Shown in pieces: positions 1 through 5,028 of a stretch of DNA of 5,028 bases; position 1 is the first letter of the stretch, and each line of letters starts with the position of its first letter. Both the position numbers and the translations under genes were made by a program. The notes below the pieces were generated by a model, which worked only from the letters and a program-made list of their open reading frames with translations, was not told where the DNA came from and ran no database searches. Source of the stretch: an uncultured Butyricicoccus sp. Its GTDB lineage: Bacteria > Bacillota > Clostridia > Oscillospirales > Butyricicoccaceae. The stretch spans positions 1 to 5,028 of the forward strand of contig USLE01000130.1 of the NCBI GenBank assembly GCA_900555465.1, written 5' to 3'.

Positions 1-344
1 GCCGCTTTAGAGAGCGCGTCGTCCGCAGGGGAGGCGGTGCCGTAAGCATAATACGGCTGTCCATCCTGCTCGATTTTAAGCGAAACAGCTTTGCGGTCGA
101 GCAGAGCCGTAATGCTGTCCAGCGTTTCCTGCTCATTCGAATCCGGCAGGGACTGCTCGGCCAGTTTCGCAATGCCGGTGCTGACCTGATAGAAGTCCTC
201 GCTGTCGTCAAAGCCCAGCCCGCCGCCGAACCGGACCGTATACCACACCGCGCCCACACAGCCCGCCGCGATCAGCGCCGCGATGCAGACAGGCACAAGA
301 ATCATCAAAAGATTGGAGATAAACAGCCGCTTGCGGATCGTCAT
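1..344 (-). CDS. Membrane-anchored sensor protein, probably a histidine kinase N-terminus (partial)
   Basis: The ATG lies at 344-342 and the frame stays open for 114 codons to the left edge, so the C-terminal part is missing. The protein begins MTIRKRLFISNLLMILVPV, a short basic segment followed by a hydrophobic helix at about residues 8-35. It then continues into a hydrophilic, probably extracytoplasmic stretch (about 36-114) rich in Asp, Glu and Gln. This opening (basic start, IRxRLFxSN, long TM helix, extracellular region) is typical of Firmicute sensor histidine kinases, but no HAMP, DHp or ATPase motif lies inside the window, so the kinase call is inference. A GGAAAGG/GGTGG purine-rich stretch precedes the start. 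The gene has its own likely promoter and is separated from the upstream operon by a terminator. No response regulator gene sits directly upstream; one could lie downstream, outside the window. A GGDEF protein or another membrane sensor is possible. Confidence 0.6.
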   Translation of the reverse strand, partial: MTIRKRLFISNLLMILVPVCIAALIAAGCVGAVWYTVRFGGGLGFDDSEDFYQVSTGIAKLAEQSLPDSNEQETLDSITALLDRKAVSLKIEQDGQPYYAYGTASPADDALSKA

Positions 345-370
345 AGCAGCCACCCGCCTTTCCTTTCCCT

Positions 371-379
371 ATCATAGCA
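371..379 (-). promoter_or_regulatory. Extended -10 promoter for the sensor-like gene
   Basis: On the minus strand the sequence reads TGC-TATGAT, an extended -10 element (TGnTATGAT) one base from the TATAAT consensus. The predicted start of transcription is near 364, about 20 nt before the ATG at 344. At 17-bp spacing the -35 hexamer would be TAAACG (394-399), which is poor, so the promoter may depend on the TG extension or on an activator. It lies in the only AT-rich gap on this side of the operon terminator. Confidence 0.5.
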
Positions 380-403
380 CAAAACAAGCAGCTCGTTTAT
401 AAA

Positions 404-420
404 AAATTGATAAACAATTT
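404..420. repeat. 17-bp inverted repeat upstream of the sensor-like gene, possible operator
   Basis: Perfect 6-bp arms, AAATTG (404-409) and CAATTT (415-420), flank a 5-bp spacer. The centre (412) lies about 48 bp upstream of the predicted transcription start of the leftward sensor-like gene, a usual place for an activator site. Read on the minus strand, the second arm runs into a short T tract, so a weak hairpin is an alternative. AT-rich DNA produces such repeats by chance, so this is a candidate only. Confidence 0.3.
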
Positions 421-448
421 GCGCTGTCCGGCAGGGGATATGCAGACC

Positions 449-481
449 AAAAAGGCCTGACGCGATTTCGCGTCAGGCCTT
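449..481 (-). terminator. Intrinsic terminator of the symporter-phosphatase-flippase operon
   Basis: Bases 452-464 pair perfectly with 469-481, giving a 13-bp GC-rich stem with a 4-base loop. Read on the minus strand, the stem is followed by five T residues (positions 453-449). It starts 19 bp beyond the flippase stop codon at 500, as expected for the end of the leftward operon. On the plus strand the stem is followed by only two T residues, so it is effectively one-way. It should insulate the sensor-like gene downstream from operon read-through. Confidence 0.9.
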
Positions 482-499
482 GGATATGCTGTTGTCAGT

Positions 500-1918
500 T
501 TAAGCGCGGTGCAGCAGCTTTTTCACGCCGACGAGCAGCTCGCGGCAGTTGAGCAGGCACACCAATATGAACAGGATGATCTGCCAAACCAGCCAGAGCG
601 GAGGCTCAATCAGCATCAGCGCAGCCTGCACAGCGGTCAGCAGCACGGTAATCAGCAGCCTTGTCTTGGTCCAGCGCACCGGCATGAACCGGCGGCTGTC
701 GATCGCACGGTACAGGAAAAGCGCGATATAGCTGACCAGAGTCGCTGCTGCAGCGCCCGTGCCGCCGTAGCGCGGGATGAGCAGGGCGTTGAGCGCGATA
801 TTGATCACCGCAGAAAACGCCGTGGACAGGAACGAGGGGACCGTCCGCTTTTCCAGCAGATATACGCTTTTCTGGAAGCTCGACAGGCAGTTGAAGCCCG
901 CGCCGATCGCCAGAATCGGGATGAAGGTCCAGCCGATATAGTAGCTGGGCACGGCAAGGATCATCATTGCGAGCTTGGAACACATAATGCCGCCCGACGC
1001 AATGATGAACACGATCGAGCTGTATGTGTTGCCGACATTGGAGAAAAACCGGATCTGTTCCTCGCGCGAATTGTTGTTGACGATCGATATCTGCCACGCA
1101 TCGATAAAGATCGAGGCGACGAGCGCGATCAGCGTCGGCACGCGGTAGGCGATCGAGTAGATCGCGCTGACCGAGGTATCCTGCATGGCGGCGAGGAACG
1201 CCTGGTCGGAAAAGCCGATGATGTAGACCAGAATCGCATCCGGTACGAGCGGCAGGGAATAGGCCAGCATGCTGCGCCACAGATAGAAATTCGGCCGGCG
1301 CAGGCGGATATACTTCCAAAGCGATGCGATTACGAACAGGCAGACGGTCGAGAGCGCGTCCGAGCAGATGATCGAAAAGACATAGCCGAAGATGTTCCAC
1401 TCGAACACCTTGAGGTACAGGATGTTGAGCACGATGGTCATAAATGTGCGGAAAATGCCGTCAATCGCGTACAGCCGCACATAGCCCAGCGCGCGGATGA
1501 ACTGGCTGCACACGTTCTGCGTGCACGAGGTGAATACATACAGGTAAATCAGCCACTGGTATTCGAGCAGCGAGCCGGTCACGCCGGCAGAGGTATTGTA
1601 GTGCACAAAGCCCAGTAGCGGATGGAACGGCAGAGCAATGACAAAGCCGCAGAGGACGGTCACCAGCCCGATGGTGAACACATCGGATTTGCGGCGGCGG
1701 CGCTCCAACCCATAGCGGATGACCGCCTGACCGATGGACAGGGAAACCACAGGGTACAGGATGCTGGTGGTCTTGATGATCAGGTCGGCGACGCCCATCT
1801 CGTCCTGCGTCATCATGCCCGTATAGAAGCGGAGCATCAGGATGACCAGGATCTTCGAGCTGAACGTACCGATCGCGAAGATAAAGGTGTTGCTTAAAAG
1901 GCGTTTATATTGGTTCAT
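500..1918 (-). CDS. Polysaccharide / lipid-linked oligosaccharide flippase (MOP superfamily, Wzx-like)
   Basis: A 472-residue, highly hydrophobic protein predicted to have about 12-14 transmembrane helices. It matches the 'polysaccharide biosynthesis protein' branch of the MOP exporter superfamily, whose members flip undecaprenyl-linked sugars across the cytoplasmic membrane. The N-terminus (basic MNQYKRLL, then a helix with FSSKILVILMLRFYTG near 19-34) is typical of Wzx/RfbX-type proteins. The C-terminal half carries the family's NIALN...LIP...GGTGAAAAT..SY pattern at about 373-397. Basic loops at 72-77 (LERRRRK) and 203-208 suggest cytoplasmic faces. The ATG at 1918-1916 directly abuts the phosphatase stop (TGAATG). 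An AAAGGG ribosome binding site lies inside the end of that gene, so translational coupling is likely. The gene is last in the operon and is followed by a strong terminator. No glycosyltransferases are in view, so the cargo cannot be named. MurJ or SpoVB function is less likely, because those proteins are usually longer, but is not excluded. Confidence 0.87.
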   Translation of the reverse strand: MNQYKRLLSNTFIFAIGTFSSKILVILMLRFYTGMMTQDEMGVADLIIKTTSILYPVVSLSIGQAVIRYGLERRRRKSDVFTIGLVTVLCGFVIALPFHPLLGFVHYNTSAGVTGSLLEYQWLIYLYVFTSCTQNVCSQFIRALGYVRLYAIDGIFRTFMTIVLNILYLKVFEWNIFGYVFSIICSDALSTVCLFVIASLWKYIRLRRPNFYLWRSMLAYSLPLVPDAILVYIIGFSDQAFLAAMQDTSVSAIYSIAYRVPTLIALVASIFIDAWQISIVNNNSREEQIRFFSNVGNTYSSIVFIIASGGIMCSKLAMMILAVPSYYIGWTFIPILAIGAGFNCLSSFQKSVYLLEKRTVPSFLSTAFSAVINIALNALLIPRYGGTGAAAATLVSYIALFLYRAIDSRRFMPVRWTKTRLLITVLLTAVQAALMLIEPPLWLVWQIILFILVCLLNCRELLVGVKKLLHRA

Positions 1919-2491
1919 TCAGGCACCCTTTCTCAGCCGAATGGTATGGATGCGGTCAGTCACGCGGTCGGTGATCCAACCTGCAGCAAGACCGCACAGG
2001 ATACCGATCAGCATCCCGGCAAGCACGTCGGTCGGATAATGCACGCAGGCATACAGGCGCGAAAAACCGATCAATGCCGCAACGAGGCAGGCAAGCAGAC
2101 CGGATTTGCGGTGAAAGAAGCAGAGCGCGGTCGCCGCAGCAAAGGAGGACAGCGTATGCCCGGATGGGAAAGACCACTGATCCACCGGATCGACCAGCGC
2201 AATCAGGTCGGCGTGCGTGACAAAAGGACGCGGGCGCATGACCCATTCCTTGATGAGCACATTGCCGACGAGCAGGCCGATGAGCAGCGCAACCAGCATC
2301 GCCGCACCCGCGCGCCGCGTTTTGCGGAAAAAGAGCAGCACAAGCGCAGCCACGATCCAGAGCGCGCCGCCGTTGCCGAGCGTGGTGATCACGGTCCAGA
2401 CCGTGTCGGAAAGCCCCCCGCGCAGGTGGTCCGAGATCATCACCAGAATGCTGTAGTCAAACTGACGGACAATATCGAAAAATACCTCCAT
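1919..2491 (-). CDS. PAP2-family membrane phosphatase (undecaprenyl-diphosphatase-like)
   Basis: A 190-residue protein with about five to six hydrophobic helices and all three signature motifs of the PAP2 acid phosphatase family. They are K81-x6-R88-P89 (within KEWVMRPRP), P109-S110-G111-H112, and S144-R145-x5-H151-x3-D155. In this family H151 is the nucleophile and H112 the proton donor, so the enzyme should be active. Bacterial members of this size, such as the BcrC/PgpB type, remove phosphate from undecaprenyl diphosphate or other lipid phosphates at the outer face of the membrane. The ATG at 2491-2489 has a strong GGAAAGGAG ribosome binding site 8 nt upstream. The gene starts 27 bp after the symporter stop and ends exactly where the flippase begins, so the three are probably co-transcribed. 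Pairing with a flippase favours a role in recycling the undecaprenyl carrier. Phosphatidylglycerophosphate or other lipid phosphate substrates remain possible. Confidence 0.9.
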   Translation of the reverse strand: MEVFFDIVRQFDYSILVMISDHLRGGLSDTVWTVITTLGNGGALWIVAALVLLFFRKTRRAGAAMLVALLIGLLVGNVLIKEWVMRPRPFVTHADLIALVDPVDQWSFPSGHTLSSFAAATALCFFHRKSGLLACLVAALIGFSRLYACVHYPTDVLAGMLIGILCGLAAGWITDRVTDRIHTIRLRKGA

Positions 2492-2518
2492 ACCGGGTAC
2501 TCCTTTCCGCCGCCGGGA

Positions 2519-3712
2519 TCAGCGGCTTTCGGTTTTTGCAGAGCAGTCGAATTTGTCGACAATCAGTGCAATAGCCTGATCGCCGGTGACATTGGTCGCC
2601 GTGCCGAAGCTGTCCTGCGAGAAGTGCAGCGCAATGATGAGCTGCTGCATGGGATCGGTAAAGCCGAGCATCGAGGTGATCAGGCCGAGCGCCGCCATGA
2701 CGCCGCCGCCGGGCACACCCGGTGCCGCCACCATCGTCACGCCGAGCATCATGATAAAGGGCGCAAACAGCGCAAGCGTCGGGTTCATACCGCTGGCAAT
2801 CATAATGCCCATCGAACCGAGCACCAGACAGATGGTGTCGCCGTTGAGGTTGATGGTCGCGCAGAGCGGGATCACAAAGTCCGCCACATCGCGGTTGACC
2901 TTGTTATTATAGGCACACTCAAGGGCAACCGGGATGGTGGACGCACTCGACTGCGTGCCGAGTGCCGTGAAGTAGGCCGGAATGACGTTCTTGATGCCCT
3001 TCATGTGGTTCTGGCGGCACACCACGCTCGCCAGCGCAAACTGCGACAGGATATACAACACCTGCAGCACCAGAATGATGGCAAACAGCGAAGCGAACAT
3101 CTTGATGGTGGCGAACAGACGGCCCTCTGCCGCAATACCCGCGAACAGACCAGCGATGTGCACCGGGATCAGCGGGATGATGATGCGCGCAAGTACGCCG
3201 GAGACGATCTTCTGCAGATCGCGGAACACGTCCAGCAGGGAACTGCCGCGCAGGTTCGCCATGCCGATGCCCAGCACAAAGGAAAGCACGAGCGCGGTCA
3301 TTACGCCGAAGATCGGCTCAACTTCAATCGCGAAAAACGGCTCAAACGCATTGCTTTCCATAATATCGCCGGTGATCGGCTGGATCAGCGACGGAAGTGC
3401 GGCACGGCCGATAAAGAAAGTCAGGAAGCCGGAGACGACGGTGGTGCCGTAGGCGAGCAGCAGCGTCAGGCCGAACAGGCGGTTCGCCTTTTTCCCGAGC
3501 TCCGCCATGCCCACGGTGATAAACGACAGGATGATCAGCGGGATCATAAAGGACAGGAAAGTGGAAAAGAGCGACGTAAACGTCGCAAATGCACGGATAA
3601 CGGCGATAAAGCCGACGGAATCAGCAACGCCGAGCCAGCCGCCGGCAAGGCCGATGATGGTGCCGGCAATGATGCCGATGATTAAGCGAATAAGCAATCC
3701 CAGTTGTTTCAC
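2519..3712 (-). CDS. Dicarboxylate/amino acid:cation symporter (DAACS/SLC1 family)
   Basis: A 397-residue sodium- or proton-coupled symporter of the GltP/SstT family. Family landmarks are in order: serine-rich HP1 loop (TQSSASTIPV, 253-262), TM7 (IPLCATINLNGDT, 281-293), HP2 loop (APGVPGGGV, 330-338) and TM8 (QDSFGTATNVTGD, 366-378). By hand alignment to the archaeal homologue GltPh, the ion ligand D405 is kept (D378), as are N401 (N374) and the amino-group ligand D394 (D367). R397, which holds the side-chain carboxylate of aspartate, is replaced by G370, and the usual NMDGT reads NLNGDT. The substrate is therefore probably not aspartate or glutamate; a neutral or polar amino acid is more likely. 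The start is GTG at 3712-3710, giving the typical N-terminus MKQLGLLIRLIIGIIAG, with AGAGGAG about 10 nt upstream. An ATG at 3719 is out of frame. It is the first gene of the leftward operon. Confidence 0.92.
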   Translation of the reverse strand: MKQLGLLIRLIIGIIAGTIIGLAGGWLGVADSVGFIAVIRAFATFTSLFSTFLSFMIPLIILSFITVGMAELGKKANRLFGLTLLLAYGTTVVSGFLTFFIGRAALPSLIQPITGDIMESNAFEPFFAIEVEPIFGVMTALVLSFVLGIGMANLRGSSLLDVFRDLQKIVSGVLARIIIPLIPVHIAGLFAGIAAEGRLFATIKMFASLFAIILVLQVLYILSQFALASVVCRQNHMKGIKNVIPAYFTALGTQSSASTIPVALECAYNNKVNRDVADFVIPLCATINLNGDTICLVLGSMGIMIASGMNPTLALFAPFIMMLGVTMVAAPGVPGGGVMAALGLITSMLGFTDPMQQLIIALHFSQDSFGTATNVTGDQAIALIVDKFDCSAKTESR

Positions 3713-3761
3713 GTGACATAAACTCCTCTTTTTTTCGATCTCTTTACACAGTATAAACTTA

Positions 3762-3790
3762 ACTATACCAGATTAGCGCCCATTTCGCAA
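3762..3790 (-). promoter_or_regulatory. Sigma-A-type promoter of the symporter-phosphatase-flippase operon
   Basis: On the minus strand, TTGCGA (3790-3785) is followed after exactly 17 bp by TATAGT (3767-3762). A TGG directly before the -10 makes it an extended -10. Transcription should begin near 3755, leaving a leader of about 43 nt before the GTG start at 3712. No attenuator hairpin is seen in that short leader. A second TATACT lies at 3755-3750 but has no acceptable -35. Confidence 0.75.
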
Positions 3791-3810
3791 GTCAGCAGAG
3801 ACAAAGCGTG

Positions 3811-3856
3811 GAAAAATAAAAAAACTCTTGACAAGCGGACGCATGCAATATAAGAT
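3811..3856 (+). promoter_or_regulatory. Sigma-A-type promoter of leuA with upstream A-rich tract
   Basis: A perfect -35 TTGACA (3828-3833) and a -10 TAAGAT (3851-3856) are separated by the optimal 17 bp. An A-rich stretch at 3811-3824 just upstream could act as an UP element. Transcription should begin near 3863, about 315 nt before the leuA ATG, which leaves room for the T-box leader. The -35 elements of this promoter and of the leftward operon promoter are only 37 bp apart. Confidence 0.85.
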
Positions 3857-3863
3857 AGAACCA

Positions 3864-4135
3864 TATTGAAAAAGGTGATGAACGGGTAAAGTAACCGCGC
3901 CCCCTGTCCGCAGAGAGCTGCCGTCTGGTGCAAGGCAGCGTCAGGAAACGGTGAAACTCGCCCGGGAGCTGTCCGCTGAAAGCGTTTGCAGTAGGTTGGA
4001 ACGGATGCCCACCGTTACGGGGGCGGCGCATTGATGGATGCGCGCTGAGTGGTCGCAGTATATGCGGCAACAAGAGTGGTACCGCGGAGCTTCGCTTCGT
4101 CTCTTAATGTTTGATTAAGGGACGGAGCTTTTTTT
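3864..4135 (+). promoter_or_regulatory. Leucine T-box riboswitch (tRNA-sensing leader of leuA)
   Basis: The leader senses uncharged tRNA-Leu and allows transcription into leuA when leucine is short. The T-box core AGAGTGGTACCGCGG (4073-4087) matches the family consensus, with TGGT as the bulge that pairs with the tRNA acceptor end. Stem I is visible: base CGGG (3883-3886) with CCCG (3961-3964), then ACCG (3894-3897) with CGGT (3949-3952). These enclose the AGTA motif (3890-3893) and the specifier CTC (3957-3959), which is followed by the expected purine. The distal part has CCTG (3903-3906) with CAGG (3942-3945), the AGAGAG region, and GCTGCC (3917-3922) with GGCAGC (3934-3939) closing a GGTGCAA loop. 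Linker hairpins follow: AACGG/CCGTT (4000-4016), GCGCA/TGCGC (4026-4043) and CGCA/TGCG (4054-4066). In the antiterminator AAGAG (4072-4076) pairs with CTCTT (4101-4105), which excludes the terminator. The 5' end is inferred from the promoter. Confidence 0.95.
4094..4135 (+). terminator. T-box-controlled intrinsic terminator ahead of leuA
   Basis: Bases 4094-4107 pair with 4115-4128 over 14 bp, including two G-U wobbles, around a 7-base loop, and seven T residues follow (4129-4135). The left arm contains the CTCTT needed by the antiterminator, so the two folds are mutually exclusive. This is the regulated stop that charged tRNA-Leu leaves in place. Confidence 0.93.
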
Positions 4136-4177
4136 GTCCCTGTACACCCCAAATTACCTGAAAGTGAGGACAAGAAA

Positions 4178-5028
4178 ATGGGTAGAACGATTCGAATTTT
4201 TGACACCACCCTGCGTGACGGCGAGCAGTCCCCGGGCTGCAGCATGAACCTGAATGAAAAAATCGAGGTCGCCAAGCAGCTGGAAGCGCTCAAGGTGGAT
4301 ATTATCGAAGCGGGCTTTGCAATCGCGTCGCCGGGCGACGCAGCGGCAATCGCTGCGATTGCGGATAACGTCCGCGGCTCCACGATCTGCTCGCTGGCGC
4401 GCTGCGTGGAAAAGGATATCGACGCTGCGTGGAATTCCATCCGCCGCGCGGAATCCGCCCGCATCCATACCTTCCTGGCCACTTCGCCGCTGCACATGGA
4501 ATACAAGCTCAAAATGACGCCGGATGAGGTCATCGAGTCGATCGCGCACAACGTCGCTTATGCGAAGAAGTATTGCAGCGATGTGGAGTTCTCCGCTGAG
4601 GATGCAACCCGTTCGGATCTGGACTTCCTGTGCCGCGTGGTTGAGACCGCGATCAAGGCGGGTGCAACGACGATCAACATTCCGGACACGGTCGGCTACA
4701 TGGTGCCCGAGGAATATGCAAAGCGCATCCGTTACCTGCGCGAGCACACCGAGGGCATTGAAAACGTCGTCCTGTCCTGCCACATGCACAACGACCTCGG
4801 CATGGCGGTTGCAAACTCGCTGGCCGGCGTGGAAGAGGGCATCGACCAGATCGAGTGCACGATCAACGGCATCGGTGAGCGCGCGGGCAACGCCTCGATG
4901 GAGGAATGCGTCATGGCGCTCAAGACCCGCGCGGACCATTTCGGCATCGCCTGCAACATCGAAACCACCCAGATCTACCGCGCCAGCCGCATGATCCAGA
5001 CCATCACCGGCGTTGCAGTCGCCCCGAC
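4178..5028 (+). CDS. leuA: 2-isopropylmalate synthase (partial, N-terminal 283 codons)
   Basis: This enzyme makes the first committed step of leucine synthesis in the cytoplasm, condensing acetyl-CoA with 2-ketoisovalerate to give 2-isopropylmalate. The HMGL-like TIM barrel is visible: DTTLRDGEQSPG at 9-20 (catalytic R13, metal ligand D14), EAGFAIASPGD at 44-54, HMHND at 202-206 (metal ligands H202 and H204) and NGIGERAGN at 230-238. The gene leaves the window inside the barrel, so the C-terminal regulatory domain for leucine feedback is not seen; full-length relatives are about 500 residues or more. The ATG at 4178 has AGTGAGGA about 7 nt upstream and sits 42 nt beyond the T-box terminator. 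Homocitrate and citramalate synthases share the barrel, but the sequence is close to clostridial LeuA and the leucine specifier in the leader settles the pathway. It is probably the first gene of a leu operon. Confidence 0.95.
   Translation, partial: MGRTIRIFDTTLRDGEQSPGCSMNLNEKIEVAKQLEALKVDIIEAGFAIASPGDAAAIAAIADNVRGSTICSLARCVEKDIDAAWNSIRRAESARIHTFLATSPLHMEYKLKMTPDEVIESIAHNVAYAKKYCSDVEFSAEDATRSDLDFLCRVVETAIKAGATTINIPDTVGYMVPEEYAKRIRYLREHTEGIENVVLSCHMHNDLGMAVANSLAGVEEGIDQIECTINGIGERAGNASMEECVMALKTRADHFGIACNIETTQIYRASRMIQTITGVAVAP

Noticed and set aside
509..1618. A 369-codon plus-strand open frame opposite the flippase gene
   Set aside because: Low-complexity composition rich in Arg, Asp, Gln and His with no recognisable family; it is the antisense shadow of the flippase.
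1910..3685. A 591-codon plus-strand open frame opposite the phosphatase and symporter genes
   Set aside because: Its product is rich in Arg, His, Asp and Gln with no domain or hydrophobic pattern. It lies exactly opposite two well-recognised families, and GC-biased third codon positions explain the lack of stops.
500..3712. Possibility that the three leftward genes form a new defence or secretion system
   Set aside because: All three belong to common housekeeping families (symporter, PAP2 phosphatase, MOP flippase), with no nuclease, toxin, reverse transcriptase or phage-like component in view.
3751..3768. GTATA-N8-TATAC inverted repeat overlapping the operon -10 region
   Set aside because: Arms are only 5 bp, and both are made of -10-like TATA sequence, which is nearly palindromic by nature; too weak to call an operator.
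3878..3889. A tiny frame ATG-AAC-GGG-TAA after a GGTG purine stretch in the leuA leader, resembling a leader peptide
   Set aside because: It has three codons and no leucine run, and it lies in the stem I base and specifier loop of the T-box, which explains the sequence better.
4154..4939. A 261-codon minus-strand open frame opposite leuA
   Set aside because: It overlaps the leuA catalytic motifs in antisense and has no family features or promoter.

Overview
The window looks like chromosomal DNA from a fairly GC-rich member of the class Clostridia, possibly an Oscillospirales-type gut Firmicute. The support is a Gram-positive T-box leader in front of leuA, strong purine-rich ribosome binding sites (GGAGG-like), sigma-A-type promoters in AT-rich gaps, and a clostridial-type LeuA sequence. 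The genus cannot be named from this window.

Layout from left to right. (1) 1-344, minus strand: the N-terminal part of a membrane-anchored protein that looks like a sensor histidine kinase; the gene runs off the left edge. (2) 345-499: its promoter region, with an extended -10 and a 17-bp inverted repeat, followed by a strong intrinsic terminator that ends the neighbouring operon. (3) 500-3712, minus strand: a tight three-gene unit transcribed right to left. It holds a dicarboxylate/amino-acid:cation symporter (GTG start), a PAP2-family phosphatase 27 bp further on, and a 472-residue polysaccharide/lipid-oligosaccharide flippase whose ATG directly abuts the phosphatase stop (TGAATG). (4) 3713-4177: a divergent control region with two near-consensus promoters back to back. 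The leftward one drives the operon. The rightward one drives a complete T-box riboswitch with a CTC (leucine) specifier, an antiterminator and a terminator. (5) 4178-5028, plus strand: the first 283 codons of leuA, 2-isopropylmalate synthase, which runs off the right edge.

How the parts fit. The T-box should let leuA be transcribed only when uncharged tRNA-Leu accumulates, which is classical feedback on leucine synthesis. In the leftward operon the phosphatase and flippase form a plausible pair in undecaprenyl-linked glycan export: one regenerates the lipid carrier, the other flips loaded carrier. The symporter's link to them is unclear. Its binding-site signature departs from that of the acidic amino acid transporters, because the TM8 arginine is replaced by glycine.

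I found no mobile element, CRISPR array, tRNA or rRNA, and no clear evidence of a new multi-gene system. The items most worth a second look are the symporter's altered binding site, the phosphatase-flippase coupling, the leucine T-box, and the inverted repeat upstream of the sensor-like gene.
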